Source: Corynebacterium sp. HMSC29G08
GTDB taxonomy: Bacteria; Actinomycetota; Actinomycetes; Mycobacteriales; Mycobacteriaceae
Length of the DNA stretch: 32,681 nucleotides
Assembly: GCF_001806875.1 (NCBI RefSeq)
Contig: NZ_KV786227.1
Coordinates: 1-32,681 of the forward strand
Direction of reading: 5' to 3'
Below, one piece after another: positions 6,289 through 13,764 of this stretch. Below the pieces are notes generated by a model. That model searched no databases and was not told where the DNA came from. It worked only from the letters and a program-made list of their open reading frames with translations. The stretch's first letter is position 1. Every line of letters starts with the position of its first letter. The translations under genes and the position numbers were made by a program.

Positions 6289-8874
6289 ATGGCACAGAAA
6301 TTGAACCTCTCCTTTGATGAAAACCTGGTTGCAGAACTCTCGAACAAGTTCGACCTCCGCGCACCGAACGCTGAAGCGCTTGCCGATTTGGTGAAGCGAA
6401 TCGAAAAAGGCAAATACGACGCTCTAGAACCACTGGTGCTCAACCTCGCAACGGGTGCGGGCAAGACCTACGTCATGGCAGCGTTTATCGAGTACCTGCG
6501 CCGCCAAGGCCACCCCAACGTCATGGTGGTCACCCCGACGAAGGTCGTGCAGGACAAGACCGTCCTCGACTTCACGGAAGGATCGCACCGCTACATTGGT
6601 GGCTTCGATGTCCCGCCCCGGCTTGTCACTCCGGGTGACGTGTCGAATCTGCGAGTCGATAACGTCGCGTCCGACCTGTTTGTGGGCGAAGGTGTCTCTA
6701 CGCTGTACGTTTTCAATGTCCAGCAACTTTTTCCGCCGAAGGACGGCGGCAAGAACGTTGCAACGGGAGACGAAGCGGCGCGCCGCAAGACGTGGAAGTT
6801 CCAGGAAGACTCGGGTGCGCTGGCGCAACGGTTGATTGACACGGAAGACTTAGTCATTATCGCCGACGAGTCTCACCTGTTCGGCTCCACCGCGAAGACC
6901 TTCCGCAAGTCGCTGACTTCGCTGAAACCCGCCGTGACCGTGGGGCTTACGGCCTCGCCGGACAAGGGAGACGACGTTGTCTACCACTACCCGCTGTGGC
7001 GGGCTATCCAGGACGGCTACGTCAAGCAACCGGTGCTGGTCTACCGCGAATCTGGCTACGACTCGGAAGACCGCCAGCTCCAAGACGCATTGTCGCTTCT
7101 GGCTATCAAGGAAGAGGCGTACGCGAACTACAGGGCAGCCCACCCGAACGGCAAGCAGACAAAACCGCTTCTGTTCGTGGTCTGCTCTGGCGTGCCTCAC
7201 GCCACCGAGGTTGCTGAGCGCCTGCGTGGCCCCGGGTTCGTGGGCGACCCGCTCGCGGTGCTTCAGGTGGACAACGAGCACAACGACAACACCACCCAGT
7301 CGTTCTTGCGCTACCTCGACACGGACAACTCCCCGGTCCGGGTGATCGTCTCAGTCAACAAACTGCGTGAAGGCTGGGACACAAAGCGCATTGGCGTGAT
7401 GTGTACCCTTCGCACAATGGGCTCGGAGGTGCTGACCCAGCAGGTCATGGGCCGAGGTCTCCGCCTGCCGTTCGGGGCGCTCACGGGTGTTCCGGCCATT
7501 GACGAATTAGACATTTTGTCGCACGAGTCCTTCGTCAGGCTTTTGGAAAACGAAAACGTCCTCAAACAGTTCGGCATTGAGGACGCGGTGCGAGATGGCG
7601 ACGGTAAAGGGCTCATCGCCCCACCTGGCACGGCCAACCCACCGCAGGTTGGCGCTGGCACTGGTACTGGCACGGGTGCTACGGGCGACACCTCGACTGA
7701 CACCGGCGAGGAAGGCACCACGGTGCAACCTGACGAGGACTCTCGCAACTCTGGTGACGTTCCTGACACTCCGGCAGGTGAGCGAACCGTGGGCACACGA
7801 GCACTCACCGACGAAGATGACGTTTCGAAGGGCGTTGAGATATTCACGCCAGTCGTTGTTCACGTCAACGAGAAGTTCGCTGGCACCACCTTCGACTTCC
7901 CGTCTTCGGCTATGACGAAGACGAAGAAGCAGTTCGAACTGGTTGATATCCCGAACTCCGTCATCGTTGAACGGGCAGACAAGGTCACCGACACTGACGA
8001 GTACTTGGCTCGCACCAAGATCGGTGTGGCTAACGAGGGCAACAAAATCGAACTCGACAACGACGAGCGCTCCGCCGTGCCGAGTTTCAAACAGACTCCT
8101 TCCCAAGTCGCTGCGGAACTCATCCGCCGCGTCATGGGTTCCGGTGCGGTTGCCGCAACGACAGAGAACACGAGCCAACTCAAGCGCCGCATCGTGCCCA
8201 CGTTTATGGAAGCGACGAAGATCGAGCAGTGGACGGAGAAGGCCAAGGAGTCCGCGGCCCGACACTTGCGTGAGCTCGTTGTCGAGGAGTCCAGAAAGGC
8301 AAACGCTCAGACTGGAACCACGGTGTCCATCCACCCGGTTACCCTCCCGATTGACGACTCGTTCGTGCTCGACCTCGACAAGAAGGTGCTGGACCTGCTC
8401 GACCGGCAGGAAAAGTCCGCGGGTAAGGCAGGTTTTAGCACCGCGGAATACTACGGCACCTGGAAGAAGGGACTATTCGAGGCCGCACGCTTTGACTCGT
8501 TTACCGGCGAGTACCGCCTGGCAGCTCTGCTCGACCTCGACCCGAACGTGGTGTGGTGGAAGCGGATCTACGCCCACGAGGGCGCACGGGTGGCCTACAC
8601 TCCGCACAACTCGTACGTTCCAGATTTCGTGGTCTTCGACAAGGACGGCACCCACTGGATCGTAGAGGCCAAGGAGAACCGCGGCCGCGACGACGAACGC
8701 GTCCAGACCAAGCGAGCAGCCGCTGAGCGCGTGGTGCGCCAGCTCGTGGGCATGCCGGAGTACGAGGACCAAACCTGGGGCTACCTCATTGCCTACGAGG
8801 ACGACATTGTCTCTTCCGACTCGTGGGCCGACTTGGTTGCCGGTTCGGTGACGGAGCGGATGCCAACGCTCTAA
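6289..8874 (+). CDS. res: Type III restriction enzyme (Res), helicase-nuclease
   Basis: An 861-residue superfamily 2 ATPase with a C-terminal nuclease, the restriction subunit that partners Mod. Walker A ATGAGKT is at 54-60, Walker B ADESH at 192-196, motif III TASP at 221-224, motifs V/VI REGWD and QQVMGRGLR at about 360-392. The PD-(D/E)xK nuclease signature is PD at 778-779 and EAK at 793-795. All core residues are present, so the enzyme should be active. Between helicase and nuclease parts, around residues 445-505, is a low-complexity Gly/Thr/Asp/Pro linker. It is somewhat shorter than classical EcoP15I Res (about 970). The ATG follows GAGGAGAAG and lies 2 nt past the mod stop. A terminator follows at 8908. 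Confidence 0.93.
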   Translation: MAQKLNLSFDENLVAELSNKFDLRAPNAEALADLVKRIEKGKYDALEPLVLNLATGAGKTYVMAAFIEYLRRQGHPNVMVVTPTKVVQDKTVLDFTEGSHRYIGGFDVPPRLVTPGDVSNLRVDNVASDLFVGEGVSTLYVFNVQQLFPPKDGGKNVATGDEAARRKTWKFQEDSGALAQRLIDTEDLVIIADESHLFGSTAKTFRKSLTSLKPAVTVGLTASPDKGDDVVYHYPLWRAIQDGYVKQPVLVYRESGYDSEDRQLQDALSLLAIKEEAYANYRAAHPNGKQTKPLLFVVCSGVPHATEVAERLRGPGFVGDPLAVLQVDNEHNDNTTQSFLRYLDTDNSPVRVIVSVNKLREGWDTKRIGVMCTLRTMGSEVLTQQVMGRGLRLPFGALTGVPAIDELDILSHESFVRLLENENVLKQFGIEDAVRDGDGKGLIAPPGTANPPQVGAGTGTGTGATGDTSTDTGEEGTTVQPDEDSRNSGDVPDTPAGERTVGTRALTDEDDVSKGVEIFTPVVVHVNEKFAGTTFDFPSSAMTKTKKQFELVDIPNSVIVERADKVTDTDEYLARTKIGVANEGNKIELDNDERSAVPSFKQTPSQVAAELIRRVMGSGAVAATTENTSQLKRRIVPTFMEATKIEQWTEKAKESAARHLRELVVEESRKANAQTGTTVSIHPVTLPIDDSFVLDLDKKVLDLLDRQEKSAGKAGFSTAEYYGTWKKGLFEAARFDSFTGEYRLAALLDLDPNVVWWKRIYAHEGARVAYTPHNSYVPDFVVFDKDGTHWIVEAKENRGRDDERVQTKRAAAERVVRQLVGMPEYEDQTWGYLIAYEDDIVSSDSWADLVAGSVTERMPTL

Positions 8875-8907
8875 AAGCTGGCAATAGCGGCACTAAAAAA
8901 GGCGAGG

Positions 8908-8942
8908 CCGGACTGTAGGAGTGCTCCTGCGGTCCGGTTTTT
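8908..8942 (+). terminator. Rho-independent terminator of mod-res
   Basis: A GC-rich stem of 14 bp (8908-8921 with 8924-8937, two mismatches or wobbles) is followed by TTTTTG. It lies 34 nt after the res stop codon and should end the restriction-modification transcript. Confidence 0.85.
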
Positions 8943-9043
8943 GTCGTGTCGCTGGGGTTGTTCGCGGGGCTTAAGGGGTTCCGTGTCGGGCACCGAAACG
9001 GAAGGTGCGGTACGGGTTTTCGAGGCGGGGTTCGGGGCAGGGT

Positions 9044-9088
9044 GTGTAAGGAAGCGGCAGAAAATGTGTAAGCCGCCGTGTAAGCGGC
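9044..9088. repeat. Three GTGTAAG words and a small hairpin
   Basis: GTGTAAG occurs at 9044-9050, 9066-9072 and 9078-9084. The last copy lies in the loop side of a 5-bp hairpin (GCCGC 9072-9076 with GCGGC 9084-9088). The stretch lies between the convergent ends of res and the zinc-ribbon gene; it may be part of a minus-strand terminator or only low-complexity sequence. Confidence 0.3.
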
Positions 9089-9146
9089 GGCGGAGCTAAA
9101 GGTTGGGGAGTTTACTGAATCTCCCTTAACGGGCCGCATTGCATCA

Positions 9147-10118
9147 CTACGGTTCGAGCCCTTTGCACGCGGGGCACTCTTTCCTCAGGAAGGTTTCGGG
9201 GGAAACAACGCGCTTGTGGCCGTTGGGGCACACGAAACGGAGTCGCTCGTACGTGCCGACAACCGGTACGAAATCGGGGTCGATGTACGGCTCATCCCAT
9301 GCTTCGAGAAGCTCCATCACATCGAAGACGGTGGCTGAAGCGTACTTTTCTTCAAACTCGGCATCCTCGATGGCGCGTTTCTGCTCTTCACGCTCACGGC
9401 AGACTGGGCATCGTGCCCAGCCCTTGACTACCTGATCAATCTGCCCCTGAAACGAGTGCCCTTCCGGGCAGGTCCACCAAGCTTTCTTCCGGGAGCTCTT
9501 CTTGGCGCTCTGCCAGAGTTCCTCGGAGTTTTTCTCGTGGTCCCACCAACTGACGATCTCCCCATCGAGGTCCTTGAGAAAGCTTGCGCTAGGCACCTTC
9601 GAAGTTGCGGCAGCAGTGGTCTTTTTCGATCTTTGGCACCGGCACCCAAATTCGATGTCACCGATCCGCTGGGCGGAAATGAGATCACAATGAGGACACT
9701 TCACCCCATGCGGATCATCAAGAAGAGACAGGTTGGTCAGCGGGCCAAGGTACTGGTAGCCGCATGCTTCGGCTATTTTCTTGGCCTCATTTATGGGAAT
9801 CGGCGCGAACTCCCTGACCAGCTGCTTGCGCGACTCAACGGCCCATTGCCGCCAGTAGCACGCGCGACACGTTTTCTCGCCGCGGTTCACGGTTAGCTGC
9901 ACGTACTCGAAGCTGTAGTGCGCCTCAAAACCGCACTCCACACAGCGGGTAAGCAGCGCGTGCTTCGGCCTTGTAAACGGATCCAGAAGAACAAGCCCAC
10001 CGCGCTGGTAAATCTGGGCCAAGTGGACGTCACAATACGACGGCTTCGTCCGCGTGCGGAATAGCACCGGCCTTTCGCAGCTGTCAACGCTGCACGTTTG
10101 AGTTGTGATTGCTTCCAC
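9147..10118 (-). CDS. Cys-rich zinc-ribbon (treble-clef) protein of unknown function
   Basis: A 323-residue protein with at least six pairs of zinc-ligand-like residues. These are CSVDSC with CDVH near the N-terminus, CVEC, CRAC, CPHC, CRC, CPEGH with CPVC (about residues 216-240) and CPNGH with CPAC at the C-terminus. The stretch EIVSWWDHEKNS, followed by KKAWWTCPEGH and ARCPVC, matches the treble-clef zinc-ribbon repeat (DUF4379-like) found in actinobacterial accessory genes; the last repeat follows the same W/CP.GH/CP.C layout. No nuclease signature is visible. The start is GTG at 10118 with AGAGG 7 nt upstream. It is convergent with the type III system. The zinc-binding reading is strong; a DNA-binding or defence role is inference from the fold and the place. 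Confidence 0.8.
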   Translation of the reverse strand: MEAITTQTCSVDSCERPVLFRTRTKPSYCDVHLAQIYQRGGLVLLDPFTRPKHALLTRCVECGFEAHYSFEYVQLTVNRGEKTCRACYWRQWAVESRKQLVREFAPIPINEAKKIAEACGYQYLGPLTNLSLLDDPHGVKCPHCDLISAQRIGDIEFGCRCQRSKKTTAAATSKVPSASFLKDLDGEIVSWWDHEKNSEELWQSAKKSSRKKAWWTCPEGHSFQGQIDQVVKGWARCPVCREREEQKRAIEDAEFEEKYASATVFDVMELLEAWDEPYIDPDFVPVVGTYERLRFVCPNGHKRVVSPETFLRKECPACKGLEP

Positions 10119-10341
10119 TGTGTTGCCTCTAAGGATTACCGGACCATGATCTCGACTTCGATATCAAGACTGTAGGACAGGTTGATTTCTCGCCATCCCG
10201 TCACTCTAAAAACGTCGGATATTTCCCACTCGCCTTTTGAGACTTTTTCGCAGGCAGTCCGGTACATGTAGCTGTATTGATCATTTCCACAGCCGTCTTA
10301 CCCGCTGCAAGGTTACAGATCACCTAATAAAGTTGCCTGTT
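10119..10341. other. Divergent intergenic region
   Basis: About 220 bases between the divergent zinc-ribbon and lipoprotein genes. It must hold both promoters, but I see no convincing -35/-10 pair. TAATAA at 10325-10330 is 11 nt before the lipoprotein ATG and is a weak -10 candidate. Confidence 0.4.
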
Positions 10342-11070
10342 ATGCGGATCACAAACTTATCTCTTGCAACTGTCCTTACCGCATCGCTTGCCGTGGGTTG
10401 TTCAAGCACTGGGGATGACAACCCGCCCACCACCGAGCAGACAATGCCCAGCTCAACCGCGGATACCGCAAGCAGCAGCGCCACCACATCCGCCGCAGCC
10501 ACCAGCGGCACGGAGTCACCGGACAATGACAAGAAGGACTACAAAGCCCTTGCTGACGGGATGGTCGACCCGAATGATCCGACCTCGGTATATGACGGCG
10601 TGAGCATCAGCGATTTGTTCGGTGCCCTCAATTTCATCGACGGCTACCAGTCAGAAGAGATCGAAATTGACAGTGGGACCAACATGGTGAGAGGTGCGTA
10701 CAACCACCTTGATCTGCCAACGAGCGCGCAAGTTAGGGCCTACGTACCCCTCAATAATGGTGAGCCACGCCCGCTGGAAAACGTTAATGACCCGCACATG
10801 CAGTTCTTCCTCGGACAGGTTCACGGCTTGATTACGGAAAACGGGTTCAGCCCAGTAGAAGAAGTAGTGAATACGCCGAACTTCGAGTGGAAGTGCGTCA
10901 CTCCCGAGGACGTTCCAATGAACGAAACCAACAACACCGCGTGCTTCACGGTCCTCGCCGGCCGAGTGATTGAAGTCCAGCACAAGGTTGTCCAGGAAGA
11001 TGTTGAGATGGTTGGGCCCGTGGACAATCTGCTCGCACTGCTAGACAGGAACCTCGCCACCTTGAAGTAG
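10342..11070 (+). CDS. Lipoprotein of unknown function
   Basis: A 242-residue exported lipoprotein. The signal peptide MRITNLSLATVLTASLAVGC ends in a lipobox with the modified Cys at residue 20. A linker rich in Ser, Thr and Ala (about residues 21-60) then leads to a globular domain with two further Cys in the segment WKCVTPEDVP and NTACFTVLAG, probably a disulfide. I do not recognise the domain. The open frame extends upstream to 10237, but the signal peptide fixes the start at 10342. The next gene starts 24 nt later with its own -10 box. Confidence 0.85.
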   Translation: MRITNLSLATVLTASLAVGCSSTGDDNPPTTEQTMPSSTADTASSSATTSAAATSGTESPDNDKKDYKALADGMVDPNDPTSVYDGVSISDLFGALNFIDGYQSEEIEIDSGTNMVRGAYNHLDLPTSAQVRAYVPLNNGEPRPLENVNDPHMQFFLGQVHGLITENGFSPVEEVVNTPNFEWKCVTPEDVPMNETNNTACFTVLAGRVIEVQHKVVQEDVEMVGPVDNLLALLDRNLATLK

Positions 11071-11081
11071 AAGCGCACCGG

Positions 11082-11087
11082 TATCGT
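11082..11087 (+). promoter_or_regulatory. -10 box (TATCGT) of a leaderless transcript
   Basis: TATCGT fits TANNNT and ends 7 nt before the ATG at 11095, and no Shine-Dalgarno sequence is present. The YhfC-type gene and its overlapping partner probably have their own promoter. Confidence 0.5.
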
Positions 11088-11094
11088 TGCCGCC

Positions 11095-11859
11095 ATGACG
11101 TTTGGACTCATCGTTGTGCAGTTTGCCGCTATGGTCGTGGGAGTCCTCCTCGCTTGGTTTGTGGGGAGATGGAAGCTGGGGTTTACGTGGGCGTCGTTAA
11201 GCTGGGGCGCTCTTGCTTTCCCCCTCTCCCAAGTGGCCAGAATGGTCCTGGTTGTGCCGCTGCAACTGGTGTTTATCCGGGTGCTGGACCCGGCGACCGC
11301 CACAACGGCGACCGTGCTGTTAATGCTGGCCACCTCCGGTCTGTTTGAGGAGACCACCCGTTGGGTTGTGCTTCGATTTTGGGCAAAAAACACGCGCTCG
11401 TGGCAAAACGGTGTGGGATTTGGCCTAGGACACGGCGGCATTGAGGCGCTACTGCTCTTCGCCTCTGCTCTGGCAACCAACGTCATGTTGCTCACCAACG
11501 GTGAGATTCTGCGCATGCAGGTCGCGCAGACTGGCAACGCCACCGCCATCGACGCATTCGAGCAACAAATGGACACCCTGCAGAACATGAGTCTCGGTTT
11601 ACTTTCCCTCAGCTGGTACGAACGCGCCTTGGCAATCACCGCACATGTGGTGCTCACATTGATCGTGCTGCGCGCGGTACGTGAGCGTCGTTGGCTGCTG
11701 TGGCTTGTTGCCGTAGTCACCCATATCGCGTTTAACTCCATCACGTTGCTGAGCGCCCAATACGGCCTTGGCGTCGTGTACTTCTTACTCACCGCGTTTA
11801 CTGCCATCGGGCTGTGGGCTGTCATTGCAGGTCCGCTGAAGAAGCAGACCTTTGCATGA
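11095..11859 (+). CDS. YhfC-family intramembrane metalloprotease-like protein
   Basis: A 254-residue polytopic membrane protein. Two motifs identify the YhfC family: FEETTRW at about 84-90 and GLGHGGIEA at 110-118. Their Glu and His residues lie within membrane helices, where CPBP/YhfC-type enzymes bind the catalytic groups. About seven to eight hydrophobic helices can be traced, from VVQFAAMVVGVLLAWFVG at the N-terminus to FLLTAFTAIGLWAVI at the C-terminus. The substrate is unknown. The stop codon overlaps the ATG of the next gene (ATGA), so the two are co-translated. Family is fairly sure, activity is inferred from conserved residues. Confidence 0.82.
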   Translation: MTFGLIVVQFAAMVVGVLLAWFVGRWKLGFTWASLSWGALAFPLSQVARMVLVVPLQLVFIRVLDPATATTATVLLMLATSGLFEETTRWVVLRFWAKNTRSWQNGVGFGLGHGGIEALLLFASALATNVMLLTNGEILRMQVAQTGNATAIDAFEQQMDTLQNMSLGLLSLSWYERALAITAHVVLTLIVLRAVRERRWLLWLVAVVTHIAFNSITLLSAQYGLGVVYFLLTAFTAIGLWAVIAGPLKKQTFA

Positions 11860-12323
11860 GTGAGCCCACACAGACGCTCGTTAGGCGAACCGCCGGCTGG
11901 CCCGCAGTCCTCCTGGCTGGCATAGCAACATTCGCCGCAGGCTTGGTGGTGTTATCCAACACCGGCGGGTGGGGCGTGGCAATTGCAGCACTCTACACTA
12001 TTTGGACCGTGTGGATCTTGCGCCAGAAAATAGTGTTGGAGCTCGACGACAACGCGTTAACAGTGCGTCTGCACAATCGGTCGAGGCGAATCCCCTACTC
12101 CGATATTGCAGAGGTAGCACCCGCACCGCGTGTGCCGTTGACCATGTTTATGGGGGTGGCTCTGCTCACTGGGCAGCCGTGGCGGGTAGATAACGCTGAT
12201 GCGTTCACCCTCGGCGGCCCAGTCGTTCGCATTCACACACGCAACTCGGATGATTGCGTGGTGGCGGTCAGTGATGTTGATCAGGCCATAGCCCTGATCA
12301 AGGCTAGAACTCAGCCGGAATAA
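11856..12323 (+). CDS. Small membrane protein with a PH-like domain
   Basis: A 155-residue protein that starts at the ATG overlapping the YhfC stop. Two close hydrophobic helices ([16 protein letters not shown] and [16 protein letters not shown]) come first, then a cytoplasmic beta-rich region ([27 protein letters not shown]) typical of bacterial PH-like domains. This layout, a helical hairpin then a small beta domain, is common in actinobacterial membrane proteins of unknown function. An upstream in-frame start at 11814 lies inside the YhfC gene and is not needed. The 3' end overlaps the convergent pspC-like gene by 20 nt. Confidence 0.75.
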   Translation: MSEPTQTLVRRTAGWPAVLLAGIATFAAGLVVLSNTGGWGVAIAALYTIWTVWILRQKIVLELDDNALTVRLHNRSRRIPYSDIAEVAPAPRVPLTMFMGVALLTGQPWRVDNADAFTLGGPVVRIHTRNSDDCVVAVSDVDQAIALIKARTQPE

Positions 12324-12528
12324 CTACCCAGCCAATCAGGTACGCTAACAGGCCTGGTAACACGCCGCCCAGCGCAAGCACAACAAACACAATGCGCACC
12401 AAGGTCGGGTCAACGTTGAAGTAGTTGGCAATACCTCCGCAGACGCCAGCGATCATCTTGTCCGTCATGGAACGGGTCAGGCGGCGCTGCGGCTGGTTGT
12501 TGGAAAACTGCGGGTACGAAGACGACAT
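12304..12528 (-). CDS. PspC-domain membrane protein
   Basis: A 74-residue protein with a single PspC domain. The segment [29 protein letters not shown] (about residues 18-46) is the family signature, followed by one or two membrane helices ([24 protein letters not shown]). PspC proteins serve in membrane stress responses or as membrane-bound regulators. ATG 12528 is chosen because AAAGGA lies about 8 nt upstream; an earlier in-frame ATG at 12591 has no such site. It is downstream of marR in the same direction (74 nt gap) and could be part of its transcript. Confidence 0.88.
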   Translation of the reverse strand: MSSSYPQFSNNQPQRRLTRSMTDKMIAGVCGGIANYFNVDPTLVRIVFVVLALGGVLPGLLAYLIGWVVIPAEF

Positions 12529-12602
12529 TGCGTAATCCTTTCGGTTGCTTGGGGAAGTTCCCACTTCCCCATTAAAGGCGCATCGATCCATGGTGACAAC
12601 GA

Positions 12603-13082
12603 TCAGCGGCTCTCGCTGGGGTTTTCCTGGTCCGGGACCCCCACCAAAGCCTGGAGAAAGGACTCCACAGCATCACGGTCGATATCCCGAGTGGGTTCAA
12701 ACACTACGCGACGGACGTAGTCCACGTGTCCCGGAACTGCATCCTCAAGGCACTCGACACCCTGATCAGTCAATGACACTAAGACGCCGCGCGCATCCCC
12801 CGGGCACCGCTTCTTCTCTACAAGACCACGTTTGGCCATGCGCGTGACCTGGTGGGAGGTACGCGAGCGATCCCATTCCAAGTTTTCACAAAGCTGATGC
12901 AAGCGAAGTTCCATCTCTGGCGACTCGGACAGTGCAACAAGCACCGCGTATTCCGGGGCGGACAGACCCGACATTGCCTGCAACGTTTCATCCATGCCGC
13001 GGGAAATCTTGTTGGAAGCCGTAAGCATGAGGCGCCAAAGGCGCTGCTCGTCTTCATTCAACCAACGGGGCTCTGCAGGCAT
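12603..13082 (-). CDS. MarR-family transcriptional regulator
   Basis: A 159-residue winged-helix regulator. The central segment ([28 protein letters not shown], then [39 protein letters not shown], about residues 41-108) is the MarR DNA-binding domain with the recognition helix and the DxR wing. It is divergent from yceI. A TAGGGT -10 box ends 7 nt before its ATG, and a perfect palindrome lies directly upstream of that box, which suggests autoregulation. It has one Cys in the DNA-binding domain (wing) and one in helix 3; redox or drug sensing cannot be decided. Confidence 0.9.
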   Translation of the reverse strand: MPAEPRWLNEDEQRLWRLMLTASNKISRGMDETLQAMSGLSAPEYAVLVALSESPEMELRLHQLCENLEWDRSRTSHQVTRMAKRGLVEKKRCPGDARGVLVSLTDQGVECLEDAVPGHVDYVRRVVFEPTRDIDRDAVESFLQALVGVPDQENPSESR

Positions 13083-13089
13083 ACCAGAA

Positions 13090-13095
13090 ACCCTA
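13090..13095 (-). promoter_or_regulatory. -10 box (TAGGGT) of leaderless marR transcript
   Basis: On the minus strand TAGGGT fits TANNNT and ends 7 nt before the ATG at 13082. No convincing Shine-Dalgarno sequence is present. Confidence 0.5.
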
Positions 13096-13096
13096 G

Positions 13097-13108
13097 TGCA
13101 TATATGCA
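13097..13108. promoter_or_regulatory. Candidate MarR operator (perfect 12-bp palindrome)
   Basis: TGCATATATGCA is a perfect palindrome in the marR-yceI intergenic region, 1 bp upstream of the marR -10 box. Its place, within the spacer of the marR promoter, would let a bound dimer block RNA polymerase. A weaker inverted repeat, CACCA/TGGTG (13166-13170 and 13179-13183), lies over the candidate yceI -10 TATGGT. Confidence 0.5.
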
Positions 13109-13153
13109 GCTAAGAAGGAAAGTGCTGGGAGTTCAAAAGGCACAAGCACAGCA

Positions 13154-13182
13154 TTGTTGACGTGTCACCAATTGTGTATGGT
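13154..13182 (+). promoter_or_regulatory. Candidate yceI promoter
   Basis: TTGTTG (13154-13159) and TATGGT (13177-13182) are 17 bp apart. A TTGACG three bases further on would give a spacing of only 14. Transcription would start near 13189, leaving a leader that contains the AAAGGA ribosome site before 13222. Confidence 0.35.
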
Positions 13183-13221
13183 GGTCCCCGTCAATGAAAA
13201 ACAAACGAAAGGAATCGCACG

Positions 13222-13758
13222 ATGACCGCATTGACCGGAACCTGGAATCTGGACTCCACCCACTCCACTATCGGCTTCGTTGTACGCCACGCGATGGTGT
13301 CCAAGGTGCGAGGCTCTTTTAACGAGTTCAGCTCCACCATTACCGTTGCGGAGAACATCGCAGACTCCAAGGCAACGGCTACCATCCAGGCTGCTTCTGT
13401 AGATACTCGCAACGCCGAGCGCGATGCGCACCTGCGCACGGACGACTTCTTTAACACCGACACATTCCCGGAGATCACCTTCACCTCCAGCCACGTCAAC
13501 GTCGATGCGTCCGGCAACGGCACCCTTACCGGTGACCTGACCATTAAGGGCATCACAACGCCGGTCACCCTTGAGGTATCGACGTTCGGAGTGGAAGAAG
13601 CCCCCACTGGTGAGACCCGCTGGGGCTTTGAAGCAACCACCACGATTGACCGCACCGACTTCGGCATCGACTTCAACGCCCCGATGAACTCTGGCGGCGT
13701 GCTCCTGTCCAAGGAGATCAAGGTGGAGATCGAAGGCTCCGCCGTCAAGGCTGGCTAA
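13222..13758 (+). CDS. YceI-family lipid-binding protein
   Basis: A 178-residue protein that matches the YceI fold from end to end. It opens with GTWNLDSTHSTIGFVVRHAMVSKVRGSFNEF, and GDLTIKGITTPVTLEV and FGIDFN follow, all typical of the lipocalin-like beta barrel that binds polyisoprenoids or other amphipathic molecules. There is no signal peptide, so it is cytoplasmic, as in many actinobacteria. The ATG has AAAGGA upstream. It is divergent from marR, which suggests that the MarR protein controls it. It ends 7 nt from the convergent ATPase gene. Confidence 0.92.
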   Translation: MTALTGTWNLDSTHSTIGFVVRHAMVSKVRGSFNEFSSTITVAENIADSKATATIQAASVDTRNAERDAHLRTDDFFNTDTFPEITFTSSHVNVDASGNGTLTGDLTIKGITTPVTLEVSTFGVEEAPTGETRWGFEATTTIDRTDFGIDFNAPMNSGGVLLSKEIKVEIEGSAVKAG

Positions 13759-13764
13759 GCCTTC

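Noticed and set aside
9147..9165. GGTTCGAGCC resembling a tRNA T-loop
   Set aside because: It is the coding sequence for the last residues of the zinc-ribbon protein; no acceptor or anticodon arm surrounds it.
10821..11825. Minus-strand ORF of 334 codons over the lipoprotein and YhfC genes
   Set aside because: Low-complexity Ser/Thr/Arg translation, spans two real genes on the other strand and has no family resemblance.
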